A stretch of DNA of 44,500 nt from Adiantum capillus-veneris (lineage: Eukaryota; Streptophyta; Polypodiopsida; Polypodiales; Pteridaceae). This document shows, one piece after another, positions 30,132 to 40,097 of the stretch. The translations under genes were made by a program, and so were the position numbers. How positions within the stretch are numbered: position 1 is the stretch's first letter; every line of letters starts with the position of its first letter. A model generated the notes under the pieces. It did not search any database and was not told the DNA's origin. It saw nothing but the letters and a program-made list of their open reading frames with translations. The stretch covers positions 100,681,412 through 100,725,911 of the forward strand of contig CM043963.1 of assembly GCA_014529385.2 (NCBI GenBank). Direction: 5' to 3'.

Positions 30132-31840
30132 GTTTCTTGGAAGATGTCTTCCGTTTTCAACCAGTTTTACTTTTCCTAATTCCTTACTCCCTCTTTTATG
30201 TATGCAATGTTAATACTTAAAGAATTATTCATCTTAAATTATAATGAAGACCCACTTGGGACTAATCGGGCATTTGCTGCAGTGCTAGGGCCTAAATGCT
30301 TTCATCAGGAGGCATACTACTAGGCTCGGTCTCGCCGTCGTGCGGTGCTCTAGCCCTATTGGGAAATTGCCCTCTTTATCAGATTGAGGATTTTCTCGGG
30401 TCCTCTTTTGGTGACATGACTTCTATCCTTATAAAAAGGACGTCTATTTATTAGGTAAATCATCAAAAACTTGACGTTACCTTCGTATTGAATCTAGTTC
30501 CTCCTTTTTTTCCCAGCTAAGGTTAAATTTGTAGTTATAAATGGCAATTTCTTGATCTAGTATTTCTTATTTGCTTATATAGTTAATATGATTTTAGCTT
30601 AACTTTATTAAGGGTTTTTTAAGCTCCCTTAATTTTCTTATAAATTTTTTCATCTTTTTTCTAAATTTTCCTTCTTTATTAAGCCTAACATTTGCTTAGT
30701 TTTAGCTAAATATGTATTAGATTTATTATCTCCTAAAGATTGAATTTCCTCAGCTTTCTATCAATGGTTTCTACTTTCAATAATTTTCCTAAAACAATTT
30801 AACAATAATTTTTCTTTATCCTAATTAAATTTTAGCTTGAAATAAGGTTTTTAATCTAAATTATAATTACTTAAAATAACTAAATAATGTTGATATAATT
30901 ATCTTACTTAGATGATTCCTAACTTTGATAATTACCTTGTAATTATCCAAGTTAGTTATCTAATTTTTTCTTTTAACTTAGAGCTAAAATCATTCTATTT
31001 TGGCTTAAGTAATTAGCTAAACTAACTCTTTGGTGATAAGCTAAGTATCTTGTCTTAAAAATGATGTTTACTATCTTTGATAATTATGTTATAATTATTT
31101 ATGCTAATTAGCTAATTTCCTTCTTTAATTTACAGCTAAAATTAGTCAATTTTAGTTTTATTTAATAGCTATATTATTTTTTTGCTAATGAGATAACTTT
31201 TAAATGATGTTTACTAATTTTTTAGAATTATCTTATAATTATCTAAGTTGATTAGCTAATTTCTTCCTTTAATTTATAGAAAAATTAGTCAATTTTAATT
31301 TGATTAAATAGTTGGATTAATTTTTTGTTAATGAGATAATTATCACGTCTTCATATTGATGGTTACTAAGTCTGATAATTATCTTACAATTATCTAACTT
31401 GATTAGCTAATTCTCCCTTTAATTTATAGCTAAAATTAGTCACTTTTAGCTTAATTAAATAGCTGAATTAATTTTCTATTAATGAGATAATTATCACAAA
31501 TTAGTAATGATGCTTATTTTTTCTGTTTTAATAAATATTTGGGAAAATATTAAGGGTTATAATGAAAAGTCCTAAGCTTTAATGATTACTAAAAACATCC
31601 AAATTTTTTATATTTAAAGTGCAGTGAATCTTTCAGAGAGGACAACGGTGTTAGTTTTTACCCAAATTCAATTATGAGAGTTCCTAGCTATAGGTTTGTT
31701 GTGCTTAAGATTATAAAAATACCAATTTTAACTGCTTTCAAGATAGTGTTTTACTTGTTTGTACGCAATGCTTTCTCCTAAGGCTTTGAGTTCATTTCCC
31801 GCAGCTAGAAAGGTGGAAACCTTACAATAGTCCAACAGAA
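30132..31840. repeat. AT-rich flank with ~150-bp tandem array
   Basis: No gene. From about 30920 to 31520 a unit of 146-152 bp recurs. The palindromic core GATAATTAT..T.ATAATTATC stands at 30927, 31079, 31225 and 31374, each followed by GATTAGCTAATT- or AGCTAAAATTAGTCA-like words. The copies are diverged. The part 30240-30470 is more GC-rich with a possible hairpin (GCTAGGGC ... GCTCTAGCCC), unexplained. Confidence 0.65.
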
Positions 31841-31846
31841 AGCAAA

Positions 31847-32824
31847 ATGTCTATAAAGCGTGAGGGTGATGTACTTCTCATTGTCGTTCTCTATGTGTAT
31901 GATTTGCTGATCATTGGACCAAATGAGAAACATATTGCTGAATTTAAGGCTGATTTGAATGCTACTTTCAAGATGAAAGATTTGGGGTTGTTGCATCAAT
32001 ACTTGGGCATACAGTTTAAGCAGTGTGATGGTGGTATTGCCTTGAGTCAAACAAGTTAGATAGAGACATTGGTATGTAAGTTTGGACTTGAGGGTTGAAA
32101 ACCTATTGCCACTCCCATGGAAATAGGTTTGAGATTGAGTCTTCATGATGTTGGTGATTGTGTTGATGGCACTCTTTACCAAACTGTTGTTAGCTACGTT
32201 ATTTATGTATGCAACACGGGGCCGGATGTTGAGTTTGTGGTATCACAGGTCAACAGATTTATGCATAGTCCATGGTCTAAGCATTGGAAAGATGTCAAGA
32301 GGATTTTTTGCTACTTTAGTGGCACTTTACATCTTGGCTTGTTTTATCCCAAGGGAGGATCACTGCCACCAAATTTACATGGATGGTTGTTTTGACACAT
32401 GAATGTCCACAAGTGGCTTTTGTTTCATGCTCCGCAGTTCATGCATATCATGGTTGAGCAAGAAGCAACCTACTATGGTACTTCCAGTTGTGAGACTGAG
32501 TATAGGGTAGTCTTCATAGCTACGATTGTGTATGTATGGCTCAGATGCCTTATGGTGGCTGATTTGGGTGTTGGAAAGGACACAACCAACACTATCTACA
32601 CTGATAGTCAGAGTGCATTGGCAGTTGTGAGAAAGCCAATTTTTCATGCTCACAAAAATCACATTGATGTGCATTAGCACTATGTCATGGAGCTCTTCGC
32701 AGGAGAGATCAGCTTGGTTTATGTGCCAACAGAGGACAACCTTGCACATCTTTTCACAAAGGCATTGTCTCTTGAGAAGTTTGAAGCTTTCCACAAAGCT
32801 TTGTTCTTACTCCCCTTCGTGGAG
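31847..32824 (+). pseudogene. pol: Ty1/copia RT end and RNase H, truncated
   Basis: Begins abruptly in the RT palm: LLIVVLYVYDLLIIGPNEKH, where the copia active site YVDD reads YVYD (31892-31903), so the second catalytic Asp is lost. Then KMKDLGLLHQYLGIQFK, VSQVNRFMHSPWSKHWKDVK and the copia RNase H (CETEYRVVFIATIVYVWLRC, YTDSQSALAVV, FHAHKNHIDVH, VYVPTEDNLAHLFTKAL). Several stops and frame changes occur. The 5' two thirds of the element are absent; the 3' LTR follows directly. Confidence 0.92.
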
Positions 32825-32908
32825 TGATCATGTCCTCAGAGGGCATTGCACTTTCCTATACTCTATGTGCCAGCTCTCGTTCATCGCATCACTCCTAGGG
32901 GAGATTTT

Positions 32909-33136
32909 TGTTACCATATACATGTGGTAGTGATGTGTGTGAACACACTTAGGATGGCCCGGGCATTTTTTCTCTCTCTATAAGTTTATTTCCCCTGTAC
33001 ATTGCATATACGCCCATCACTCTAGGGCTATCTATTTTTCCATTGCACACTAAGTAATACACTCTCTATTGTGTGCCTTGAGCTTCCTTCATCTTCCTCA
33101 AGCTGTGTGTGTGTTCTTGCAACCCTAATTCTAACA
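32909..33136 (+). repeat. 3' LTR of the copia fragment
   Basis: 228 bp, TGTTACCATA to CTAACA, preceded by the purine-rich CTAGGGGAGA. It matches 34721-34936 at roughly 80-85% by eye (GTGGTAGTGATGTGTGTGAA, CCTTGAGCTTCCTTCATCTT). Confidence 0.88.
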
Positions 33137-33420
33137 TATTTAAAGGATACTAAAGTTCAATTTTAGAACCTTTCATATCTTCATCTTCGAGTGCAAGTGG
33201 TTGCAAATGTGTCTAGATGGCATAGGAATGGAAATTATGCGTGGACTCTAGTGTGCGTCACATGAAAAGGCATGACAACTTAGTTTTTCCTCAAAATTGT
33301 GAGCAACTGAGTGATTATCTTCTTTCCCTTTATTTGTTTGTACCATAATACCAAAGTCACTCCCTTTGAACCTATGTTCTACAAGTCATTTATATCCCAT
33401 CAATCCACCAACCAAAAGTT
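33137..33420. other. Sequence after copia LTR, no gene seen
   Basis: AT-rich. The only coding-like trace is VTPFEPMFY in one frame near 33350, too short to assign. Confidence 0.4.
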
Positions 33421-33750
33421 TGGTTTGTAGTTCCAATAACATCTCAAGGAAGAACCATTTTTTCCATTAATGGAATGGAGACCATCTTTGACCCTCTTCC
33501 ACCTATTACTTTGGATGCGGAGGAGACAGAGGAGAAAGAGATCAATAAATCAAGTCCCACTGTTACCAATCCTAGCAAGGAGGATGATTTTCATGATAAT
33601 GATGATGAGATGGAAGATGGAGAATTCAAAGATGATGAAGCCAACACATCTACAAATGACGATTCAATTTCTTTCTTTGTTGATTTAGGAGCCATGGATT
33701 TAGATCTAGATGATGCTACTTATAGAGACCTTTTTGATGATGATTCATAA
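33421..33750 (+). CDS. Acidic hypothetical ORF
   Basis: From ATG 33475, 91 residues, about one third Asp or Glu (METIFDPLPPITLDAEETEE, DDDEMEDGEF-like runs, LDLDDATYRDLFDDDS at the end). The frame is open upstream to 33370 and reads WFVVPITSQGRTIFSINGME, so the true start may be further left. It could be the C-terminus of a larger protein or an acidic activation-type tail. No homolog recognised. It lies between the two copia fragments. Confidence 0.4.
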   Translation, partial: WFVVPITSQGRTIFSINGMETIFDPLPPITLDAEETEEKEINKSSPTVTNPSKEDDFHDNDDEMEDGEFKDDEANTSTNDDSISFFVDLGAMDLDLDDATYRDLFDDDS

Positions 33751-33889
33751 ACATTTTGTATATTTTAATCTATGGAATGTTTTTGCCGTGTCACCCATTC
33801 ATCGCTCTCTCTCTCTCTAATTATATCAAGCATGCTAATTTAAGTTAATCAAGTGGGTGTGATTAATTCAATGATCAAATATCTATCAT

Positions 33890-34565
33890 TTTTTGGTATA
33901 ATTTTTTTTAATGAAAAATACTAAATGGTCTATAATTATTTTTAGAAAATAGAAAGAAGTACTCAAATTTCAATATTTTAGCTTCAAAGCATTGTGTGAT
34001 AATGCTAGAGATAATAACAGTGGTTATAGCCTCTATCTCGCTCTCTGACACACATATACACATCCACCTTAACACATTTTCTTTTGTTGTTGATTTGAAG
34101 AGTTATGACTACAAGTGGAGCCAATGTTTTGTGTTGTGCACAGTGCAAGAGTGCTCCCGCTATTGAAGACTGCTTTGAAGAAGAGCTCTTTTATTGTGCT
34201 CCTTACTCAACATCTCTTGACAGCAAGAGAGCTTGTCAACACATCTTTGTAAAGCCCTTTCAGAATATGTGATGAATGCAAGAATGCACTCCCTTGGGCG
34301 ACATGCATGTGGTGTTCAAGAGAAGAATGCAATCCTTTTTTGTTTCATGCAGAGTTGTCCACATCATGCCACAATGCGTGTCCTACTTGTGGGCCATCAT
34401 TCGTGATAGAGCAACAAGATGCCTTGTGCAAGCTAATCTATCCTTATGATCATCATTTCACGTCTCAATACCATTTTTTTGGTCTATTTTTATGAAAAAT
34501 ATCATGTTCTTTAAAAAAAATTTAAAATTACCCAAATTTGAGTATTTTAGCACCAAAGCAGGTGT
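33890..34565. repeat. Diverged ~90-bp direct repeats flanking the Cys-rich ORF
   Basis: 33890-33995 and 34478-34562 share TTTTTGGT, TTTTTATGAAAAATA / TTTTTAATGAAAAATA, then CTCAAATTTCAATATTTTAGC / CCAAATTTGAGTATTTTAGC and CAAAGCA in the same order. They enclose the Cys-rich frame. Confidence 0.55.
34105..34495 (+). pseudogene. Cys-rich, zinc-ribbon-like protein, frameshifted
   Basis: ATG 34105 opens a 55-codon frame (MTTSGANVLCCAQCKSAPAI) ending at TGA 34270. In the +1 frame coding continues at once with CDECKNALPWATCMWCSREE and STSCHNACPTCGPSFV to a stop at 34495. Together there are five CX2C-type pairs (CAQC, CDEC, CMWC, CHNAC, CPTC), as in small treble-clef or zinc-ribbon proteins. One base separates the frames, so it is a damaged gene or an element-borne fragment. 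I cannot name the family. Confidence 0.45.
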
Positions 34566-34720
34566 AATGGAATTGGTTAACGGTTATTCAATAGAGCTGG
34601 AAAATGGAAAAAGGCATGCTTGGTTTATGGTCTGTGCAAAAGGATAGCAAGTTCATTTGATAGTTTTATATTGAAGAGCTATGGTCACTTTATGTGTAGG
34701 CGGACAATTTGTAGTCATTT

Positions 34721-34936
34721 TGTTACCATATATATGTGGTAGTGATGTGTGTGAACACACTTAGGACCACCAAGGCATTTTTTCCCTAACTAGGAGGTTT
34801 TTTTCTATACATCCATCACTCTAAGGATATTTTATCTTTCCATTGCACACTAATTAATACACGATCTGTTCTGTGCCTTGAGCTTCCTTCATCTTCTCCA
34901 AGCTGTGTGATTTTCCCTGCAACACTATTTACAACA
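34721..34936 (+). repeat. 5' LTR of a second copia copy
   Basis: 216 bp, TGTTACCATA to ACAACA, same family as 32909-33136. Confidence 0.88.
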
Positions 34937-34938
34937 AT

Positions 34939-34950
34939 TGGTATCAGAGT
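34939..34950 (+). other. Primer-binding site of the second copia copy
   Basis: TGGTATCAGAGT, one mismatch to the tRNA-Met site, two bases after the LTR. A leader of about 350 bases with no gene follows. Confidence 0.88.
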
Positions 34951-35297
34951 AGTTTGCATCTTCTTGGGCTTAATCATTAGTAGCTCCAACACATGCCTGC
35001 TCACTTTCTGTGATCTTGTGAGCTTTGGTGAGCATCACTAGGTTAAAAAATACTTTCGCTGAGCTCGTAGAGCTTGATCTATCAAATTTTTAATTTGGAC
35101 TCATTTTGGCCTTCGTTTCCACTACAGGCAGTACTGCCTAGGCTATTTCGTCGTTTAGTGTAGAATTTTTGTCAATGTTGTTTTTTGCATAATAGGTCCC
35201 TTACAGTCTTCTATGGTTTGTGCTATATAGCACATGTTGTTCCCGCTTTGTTTCTCCTCTTTTTGGGTAGTTTTCACATCAGGTGTAGGCATTCACC

Positions 35298-35483
35298 ATG
35301 GCTGACAACAACACAGATGTGTTCAAGATGTTTTCTACTGATGGATGGGACAATTACCCTATATGGGCTAACATGATGTAGCATTTCCTTGTGTCAAAGG
35401 ACGTTTGGAATATTGTTCAGGACATTGATGTACATCCTAGTTCTGAGGATGTAGGCAATGTTGAGGATGTTGCAAGTTTTTAG
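35298..35483 (+). pseudogene. gag: Copia Gag N-terminus, truncated
   Basis: MADNNTDVFKMFSTDGWDNY then PIWANMM, TAG (35379-35381) and HFLVSKDVWNIVQDIDVHPS: the N-terminal DUF4219/UBN2-like start of plant copia Gag (W..W...M...L.....W). It ends at TAG 35481-35483, and shortly after (about 35515) the sequence changes to element B, so the copy is cut there. Confidence 0.8.
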
Positions 35484-35515
35484 ACTAGCTATCGGCCGTA
35501 AAAAATGGATCATTG

Positions 35516-36290
35516 ATAAGTATAGAACTTACCCCTCATGTCTCGTGTGAGACAGTGATGAAAACAGGTGACTGTGGACTCTGAAAAATACGCACGAAGA
35601 GGGTCGAAAGGCTCTCTCTCCAAAGGTAACAAGTGAAAATGAGGTGATTTTAGCCTACCTTGGGTATCTATACCCGGACTTCCCGAACATATTTTCCCCA
35701 GATTCCCTTGTTAGTCCTACTAGGCTATGAAATCTATGTTAGACTCAAAAAATTCCCCAATTGGATTCCTATAGCTCATTCTACAAGAATTCTGCAAAAG
35801 TACGTTTGGCCGCCTAATTTAGGCTTCCCGCTTCCATCTGCCAAATTGATTGAAAATTTTTGTGCTTGTTTGCCTTGTATTTTTGATCACCATCATGTCT
35901 TCAGTTTTTCCATCTGAGCTTCTTTGCTATTTATTATTAATTTTGACATGTTTATTGAAAAAATAAAAGAAAATAACAAAATATGCTTAAAAAGCAAAGC
36001 AAAAATCCAATAATAAAAAAATCCATTGAAAAACACAGCTTTATTGTTTTTTGTTGGATTTCTCCATTTTTAAGTCTAATATCAAGAAAAATGATGAAAA
36101 ATAAACCAAAAAGGACTATTTTTTGATGATTTTTTGATAGTATATACACTCTTTACACTCATCGGGGAGATATTGTCAGTTAAATTTCTCCTGTTGATGA
36201 TTTATAAAGGTATTATTAGGTAATTTTGCAAAAAATCACACGTTAACATCAAACATTTTTCCTCCCTCTTCAAACATTGCCCTTAATTAC
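35516..36290. other. Post-protease noncoding region of element B
   Basis: No gene seen. The part 35720-36170 parallels 8380-8830 of element A in order and composition, ending in an A-rich (minus-strand T-rich) block. Confidence 0.5.
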
Positions 36291-36920
36291 TTAGTACTCT
36301 TCCATCCCTCCTAGATGATGTACTCCGGGACGACTGTGTGCATGGGTCGAACAATCATGTCTATGCATAGCCGCGGTTGGCTCTACCATGCTTTGAAGAT
36401 CAATGCAGTTCAAACCATTATGCTGTGCAAGAGGTGGGTCTTGAGTAATTAACTCAAGAGTTTCTGATGTCAAGGCTTTCTGATGCTGTCTTCCAAAGAG
36501 CAAATCTTGTAGCTTGTGTGCTCTTTGCTTGATTGTATTATCAAGACGCTTTAACACGCTGATTTCCTGAGCTTTTGGTATCAATAATGGCTATTGTCAA
36601 GCTTTTACCCGCCATTGATATCTTGGTTTGTCTTGGCTAGAAGGGTGTGGTTGAGATTTCTGAGACTTAACTCTCCATTGCTTGATTGGTTTTCAAGTTT
36701 TTTTTTCTTCCAAACCCATTTTGTGCTAGGTTCCTTTCTCAAAGATACTCGTCTCTGTGTTTTAACCTTTGGAACCGTCTTTGGTATTATCGACGATGAT
36801 GTTTTGGACACCCAAATTTGAATAGGCTTGTCCTTAAGCTGTGCTTTTGGTACTCAAATTTGCCTGACTCCTTGCATGCTACTTGTAGCATTTGCTTGTC
36901 AATAGGATGGAGAAGATTGA
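36291..36920 (-). pseudogene. Possible tail of the element B second protease
   Basis: Two short frames (36605-36811, basic: KVKTQRRVSLRKEPSTKWVW; 36291-36584: KRLDNTIKQRAHKLQDLLFG) follow the protease in different frames. The position matches the Gln/Asn-rich tail in A but the sequences are not alike. Weak support. Confidence 0.3.
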
Positions 36921-37370
36921 TTACTTCGTGAGCGGTTTGTTTTGCTGGTAATTGCCTTTCCATTCCTCCTTGCTTGGTGCAATTGGAACAATGAGTTGCC
37001 CGCCTTTAGGTGATAGCTTGAGCTGGTTGGTATCCCAATCTGATACTGCCTTGTATGTCTGCATCCATGGAATTCCAAGAATCATTGTCTCATTCATGTG
37101 TTCATTTGGTAAGCATACAAACTGATGAGGACATGAACATCCATGTACTCTCACATTCAAGTTGACTACTCCCAATGTTAGTGTTGGATTCTTGTTGCAT
37201 CCTTTAATAGTTGCTATTCCTGTTGTCAAAGATTGACTTGTTGCTTTCTTGTACGTGGAATAACTGACTGCATTGACTCTAGCTCCTGTATCAACCAATG
37301 CATTTGTGCTATGGTTGTTGAGTTGTACTTTGATGCAAAGGTCCATTCCATCTTTCTGCAATAAGCCCAT
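36921..37370 (-). CDS. Post-integrase retropepsin-like protein of element B
   Basis: A 149-residue frame with a full clan-AA retropepsin domain: MDLCIKVQLNNHSTNALVDT containing catalytic LVDTGARVNAVSY, then TLTLGVVNLNVRVHG and the closing MILGIPWMQ. It corresponds to the second protease of element A (LLDSGA, MLLGQPW), but the coiled-coil N-terminus is missing because a deletion joins it to the integrase core near 37375. It remains uninterrupted although nearly all neighbours are broken. Confidence 0.78.
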   Translation of the reverse strand: MGLLQKDGMDLCIKVQLNNHSTNALVDTGARVNAVSYSTYKKATSQSLTTGIATIKGCNKNPTLTLGVVNLNVRVHGCSCPHQFVCLPNEHMNETMILGIPWMQTYKAVSDWDTNQLKLSPKGGQLIVPIAPSKEEWKGNYQQNKPLTK

Positions 37371-37374
37371 AGAG

Positions 37375-37700
37375 TAGCATGGAGATTCATTTCCCAGTCT
37401 GTCCTTCTTGAACTAACCACTTTAGTCAATATCGAACTAAGAGTTTTATTCATATGCTCAACTTGTCCATTTGCTTGTGGGTGATAGGGAGCTAATTTGT
37501 TATGGATGACCATAAATTCATTAAGCAGATACTCGATTACCTCATTGAGGAAATGAGTTCCCCTATCACTGAAAATTTCTATTGGCAATCCATATCTTGT
37601 GAATACATACTCATATAAGAATGCGGCAGTGATTTTGGCATCATTCTTTTGAGTTGCTTTAGCCTTGGCCCACTTAGTCAAATAGTCCGTAGCTACAATG
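37375..37700 (-). pseudogene. pol: Integrase core of element B, truncated
   Basis: TKWAKAKATQKNDAKITAAF, FSDRGTHFLNEVIEYL (second Asp), YHPQANGQVEHMNKTL (Glu) and LHATLWAY, after which the C-terminal half of integrase is absent and the second protease begins. The open frame that continues to 37226 is the wrong frame of the protease. The first catalytic Asp lies further right (GIDF-like, about 37755) in decayed sequence. Confidence 0.85.
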
Positions 37701-37837
37701 ATATATTGAGCTTGGGTTCTATAAGGAGGTGGCTATATTGGCCCAATAAAGTCTATACCCCATTTTGCAAAAGCTCTAGCTCCCATCATTGGTCTTAAGG
37801 GCATGATGTCTACTCGTGTTGGCATTTTTGCTCGTTG

Positions 37838-37964
37838 ACAAGCATCACCATCTTTGAACATACTCTGTGGCATTTGCAAAAAGTGTTGACCACCATATGC
37901 CTACCATTAAGATTGCTCTTGCGGTGGTCTCACTAGAAAAGTGACCTCCAGCTAATCTAGCATG
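37838..37964 (-). other. HHCC zinc module 2 of element B
   Basis: AHARLAGGHF (HX6H) ... GIWWSTLFANATEYVQR, then the Cys pair region DACQRAKMP after a one-base frame change. It is preceded by NQLYRRGKDQH. It matches module 2 of A. Confidence 0.8.
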
Positions 37965-38208
37965 TGCTTGTTCTATGATCGGAATATATTCGTCTTCAAA
38001 GATGCAAATGTTGATCCTTACCTCTCCGATACAATTGGTTTCCAATAAGAGCATAGTCTCTTGCTTCTATTTCAATTGCTCTTTGACAGCGTTTATTCAT
38101 ATCCTCAGAAAATTTTCGGTTTGATAAGTAAGTAACTAGATAGTTACTCCACTTAGGAACATGCAACATTTGAAACAATGTCGCATGAGGTATGGGTGTC
38201 TATTTTTG

Positions 38209-38334
38209 ACATTGAGGACAATCCTTTATGAAAGAGCGAACATCACTCCTCATAGTTGGCCAAAGTACTTCAAATCTCAAGATCCTTTGCATAGTTTGGT
38301 CTTCCGCAAAGTGAAGTCCTACTATGGTAATATG
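38209..38334 (-). other. HHCC zinc module 1 (extra copy) of element B
   Basis: AHITIVGLHF (HX6H), ILRFEVLWPTMRSDVRSFIK and DCPQCQK: all four zinc ligands are present in one open frame (38200-38547), with 30 residues between the second His and first Cys. It is preceded by GRLYKRNQNG, parallel to RLYHLGSD in A. It lies about 370 bases upstream of module 2. Confidence 0.8.
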
Positions 38335-38339
38335 TGCTT

Positions 38340-38860
38340 GAATTAGGTATTGAGTTTTCTCTTCAAGATTAATGCATAAGAGCAATATTCCATTTTGATT
38401 TCTTTTGTATAACCTACCAGCTAGTAATTGATACATAGCCAATTGCTCAATTAATCCGATTGTAATAGAAAGTGGTATTTGCGAATCCACTTGAGCTATG
38501 GTCATTAATGATACCATAATTTCCGACCATCGAGGTATCATTCCCACGGAGAACAGATAGGCATCTAGTAGATCATCGTCTACTTGTTTAGGTGGTTCCC
38601 CTAAAACAATTCTAGAAAAATGATTTGCTTTGATGAGTGGTGCTCTTTTTCACAACTACAGTGAAATCAAACTCTAGAAGAATGATGAACCATCTCACTA
38701 TTCTTCCTGTGCTGCATGGCTTGTTGACCAAGTACAATAAGGCTTGGTGGTCCACAAAGAACACAAATTTGTTTGCTAATAGATAATGTCTATACTTTTT
38801 TACCGCATAGATTATTCTAATCCTTCACTTTCTGTGGTGGTATAATTATTTCCACCATGT
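38340..38860 (-). pseudogene. pol: RNase H C-terminal part and spacer of element B
   Basis: Decayed RNase H end with a shifted ALLYLVNK-like region near 38740. It is followed by VDDDLLDAYLFS-like sequence and the spacer MIPRWSEIMVSLMTIAQVDS leading to zinc module 1. Element A has DDDISDALIFSILK at the same place. Confidence 0.65.
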
Positions 38861-38864
38861 TTGA

Positions 38865-39904
38865 CTATTGGCTAGCATAAGAAATAGGAAAATCAGTTTT
38901 CCAATCTCCTGGTTGAGCTAGTATACACCCAATGGAAAAATTGGAAGCATCTACATGTATGTGAAATATCTTATTCCAATATGGTGCTTTCAATATTGGA
39001 GCTAAAGTGAGAGCTTGCTTAAGCTTCATTAAGAATTCTTCACACTCATCAGTCCATTCAAAGTGTGTAATCAAGCTATACATGGGTTTTGAAATTATAG
39101 CGTACATGTAAATGAACAGTCTGAAATATCCACAATGTCCCATGAAGGCTTGAACCCCCTTACTGTTGTTGGTCTAGGCGAATCAGCAGTAACATGAATT
39201 TTATCCATATTAGTAGCTATGCCATTTTTAGACACTATATGTCCAAGATTTTTTCCTTTGTCTACCCATGAATGTGCACTTTTAGGATTTAAGCAAATTC
39301 TATAAGTATACATTTTTTGAATACCTTTTTGAGATGTTCAAAATGATCAGCCCGGATTGATGAATGTACGCATAGATCATCCATTTATACTTCCAAGAAT
39401 TTCCTAAGATATTCTTTAAAAGCATGACTCATCAATCTTTGAAAGGTGGTAGGAGCATTAGTTAACCCAAAAGGCATAACCCAATAGGCAAAAATACCCC
39501 ATTCCGTTGAAAAAGCAGTTTTATGCTGATCTTTTGGGGTCAACCAAAAGTTGATAGTATCCCGAAAGCCATCTAAGAAGTTGTAAGATTCTTTTTCTGC
39601 AACTCGTTCTAAAACTTGCTCAGTGATTTGGAAGAGGAAAGTTGTCTCTAATAGTAGCTGCATTCACTTGATTGAGGTTGACACACACTCGTAATTTTCC
39701 ATTCTTCTTGGGTACTACCACAATTGGAAACACCCAATCTGTGTATTCAATTTCATATATGAATTTGGCTTCCTTTAGTTTTTCAATCTCTTCTTTGATC
39801 TTTCTGGCAAATGTTTCATTATATGTGTATGGCCTTCGTCTACTTGGTTTTGCATCATCTCTCATGGGTATGGTATGTTGATAGATTTTTGGATCTAAGA
39901 CCAA
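38865..39904 (-). pseudogene. pol: Reverse transcriptase and RNase H start of element B
   Basis: Pieces in three frames: YQHTIPMRDDAKPSRRRPYT, WVFPIVVVPKKNGKLRVCVN (the unexpanded motif), VNAATIRDNFPLPNH, YNFLDGF, VMPFGLTNAPTTFQRLMSHA. The active site should read YMDD, but the Tyr codon is TAA (39385-39387) followed by MDDLCVHS. Then CLNPKSAHSW, LGHIVSKNGIATN, MGHCGYFRLFI and RNase H HIHVDASNFSIGCILAQPG. Confidence 0.9.
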
Positions 39905-40097
39905 GCAAGATATCTCGGTATTCTTTTAGTAGGCTTAGTAAAAGCTCCTCTTCTTCTTCTGTTAGGTCATTTGCAATGTAGGTAGGCGTAGGATCTTCTC
40001 CTGGTTCAACCAAATCTATCTTTTTCGAGTTTTCAGGCCCTTCATAGGACTTGCCCTGTTTTCTTTGTTCTCAAACAGGTTGTTTGACTATGATTTT

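Noticed and set aside
30240-30470. Possible structured RNA with GCTAGGGC/GCTCTAGCCC pairing
   Set aside because: The pairing is short and no tRNA, snRNA or snoRNA boxes could be identified.
33300-33420. VTPFEPMFY-like trace as an integrase remnant
   Set aside because: Only about nine residues resemble the integrase TPFE motif and the flanks do not continue it.
37226-37374. Integrase frame continuing past LHATLWAY
   Set aside because: It is the wrong frame of the second protease; the true integrase C-terminus is deleted.
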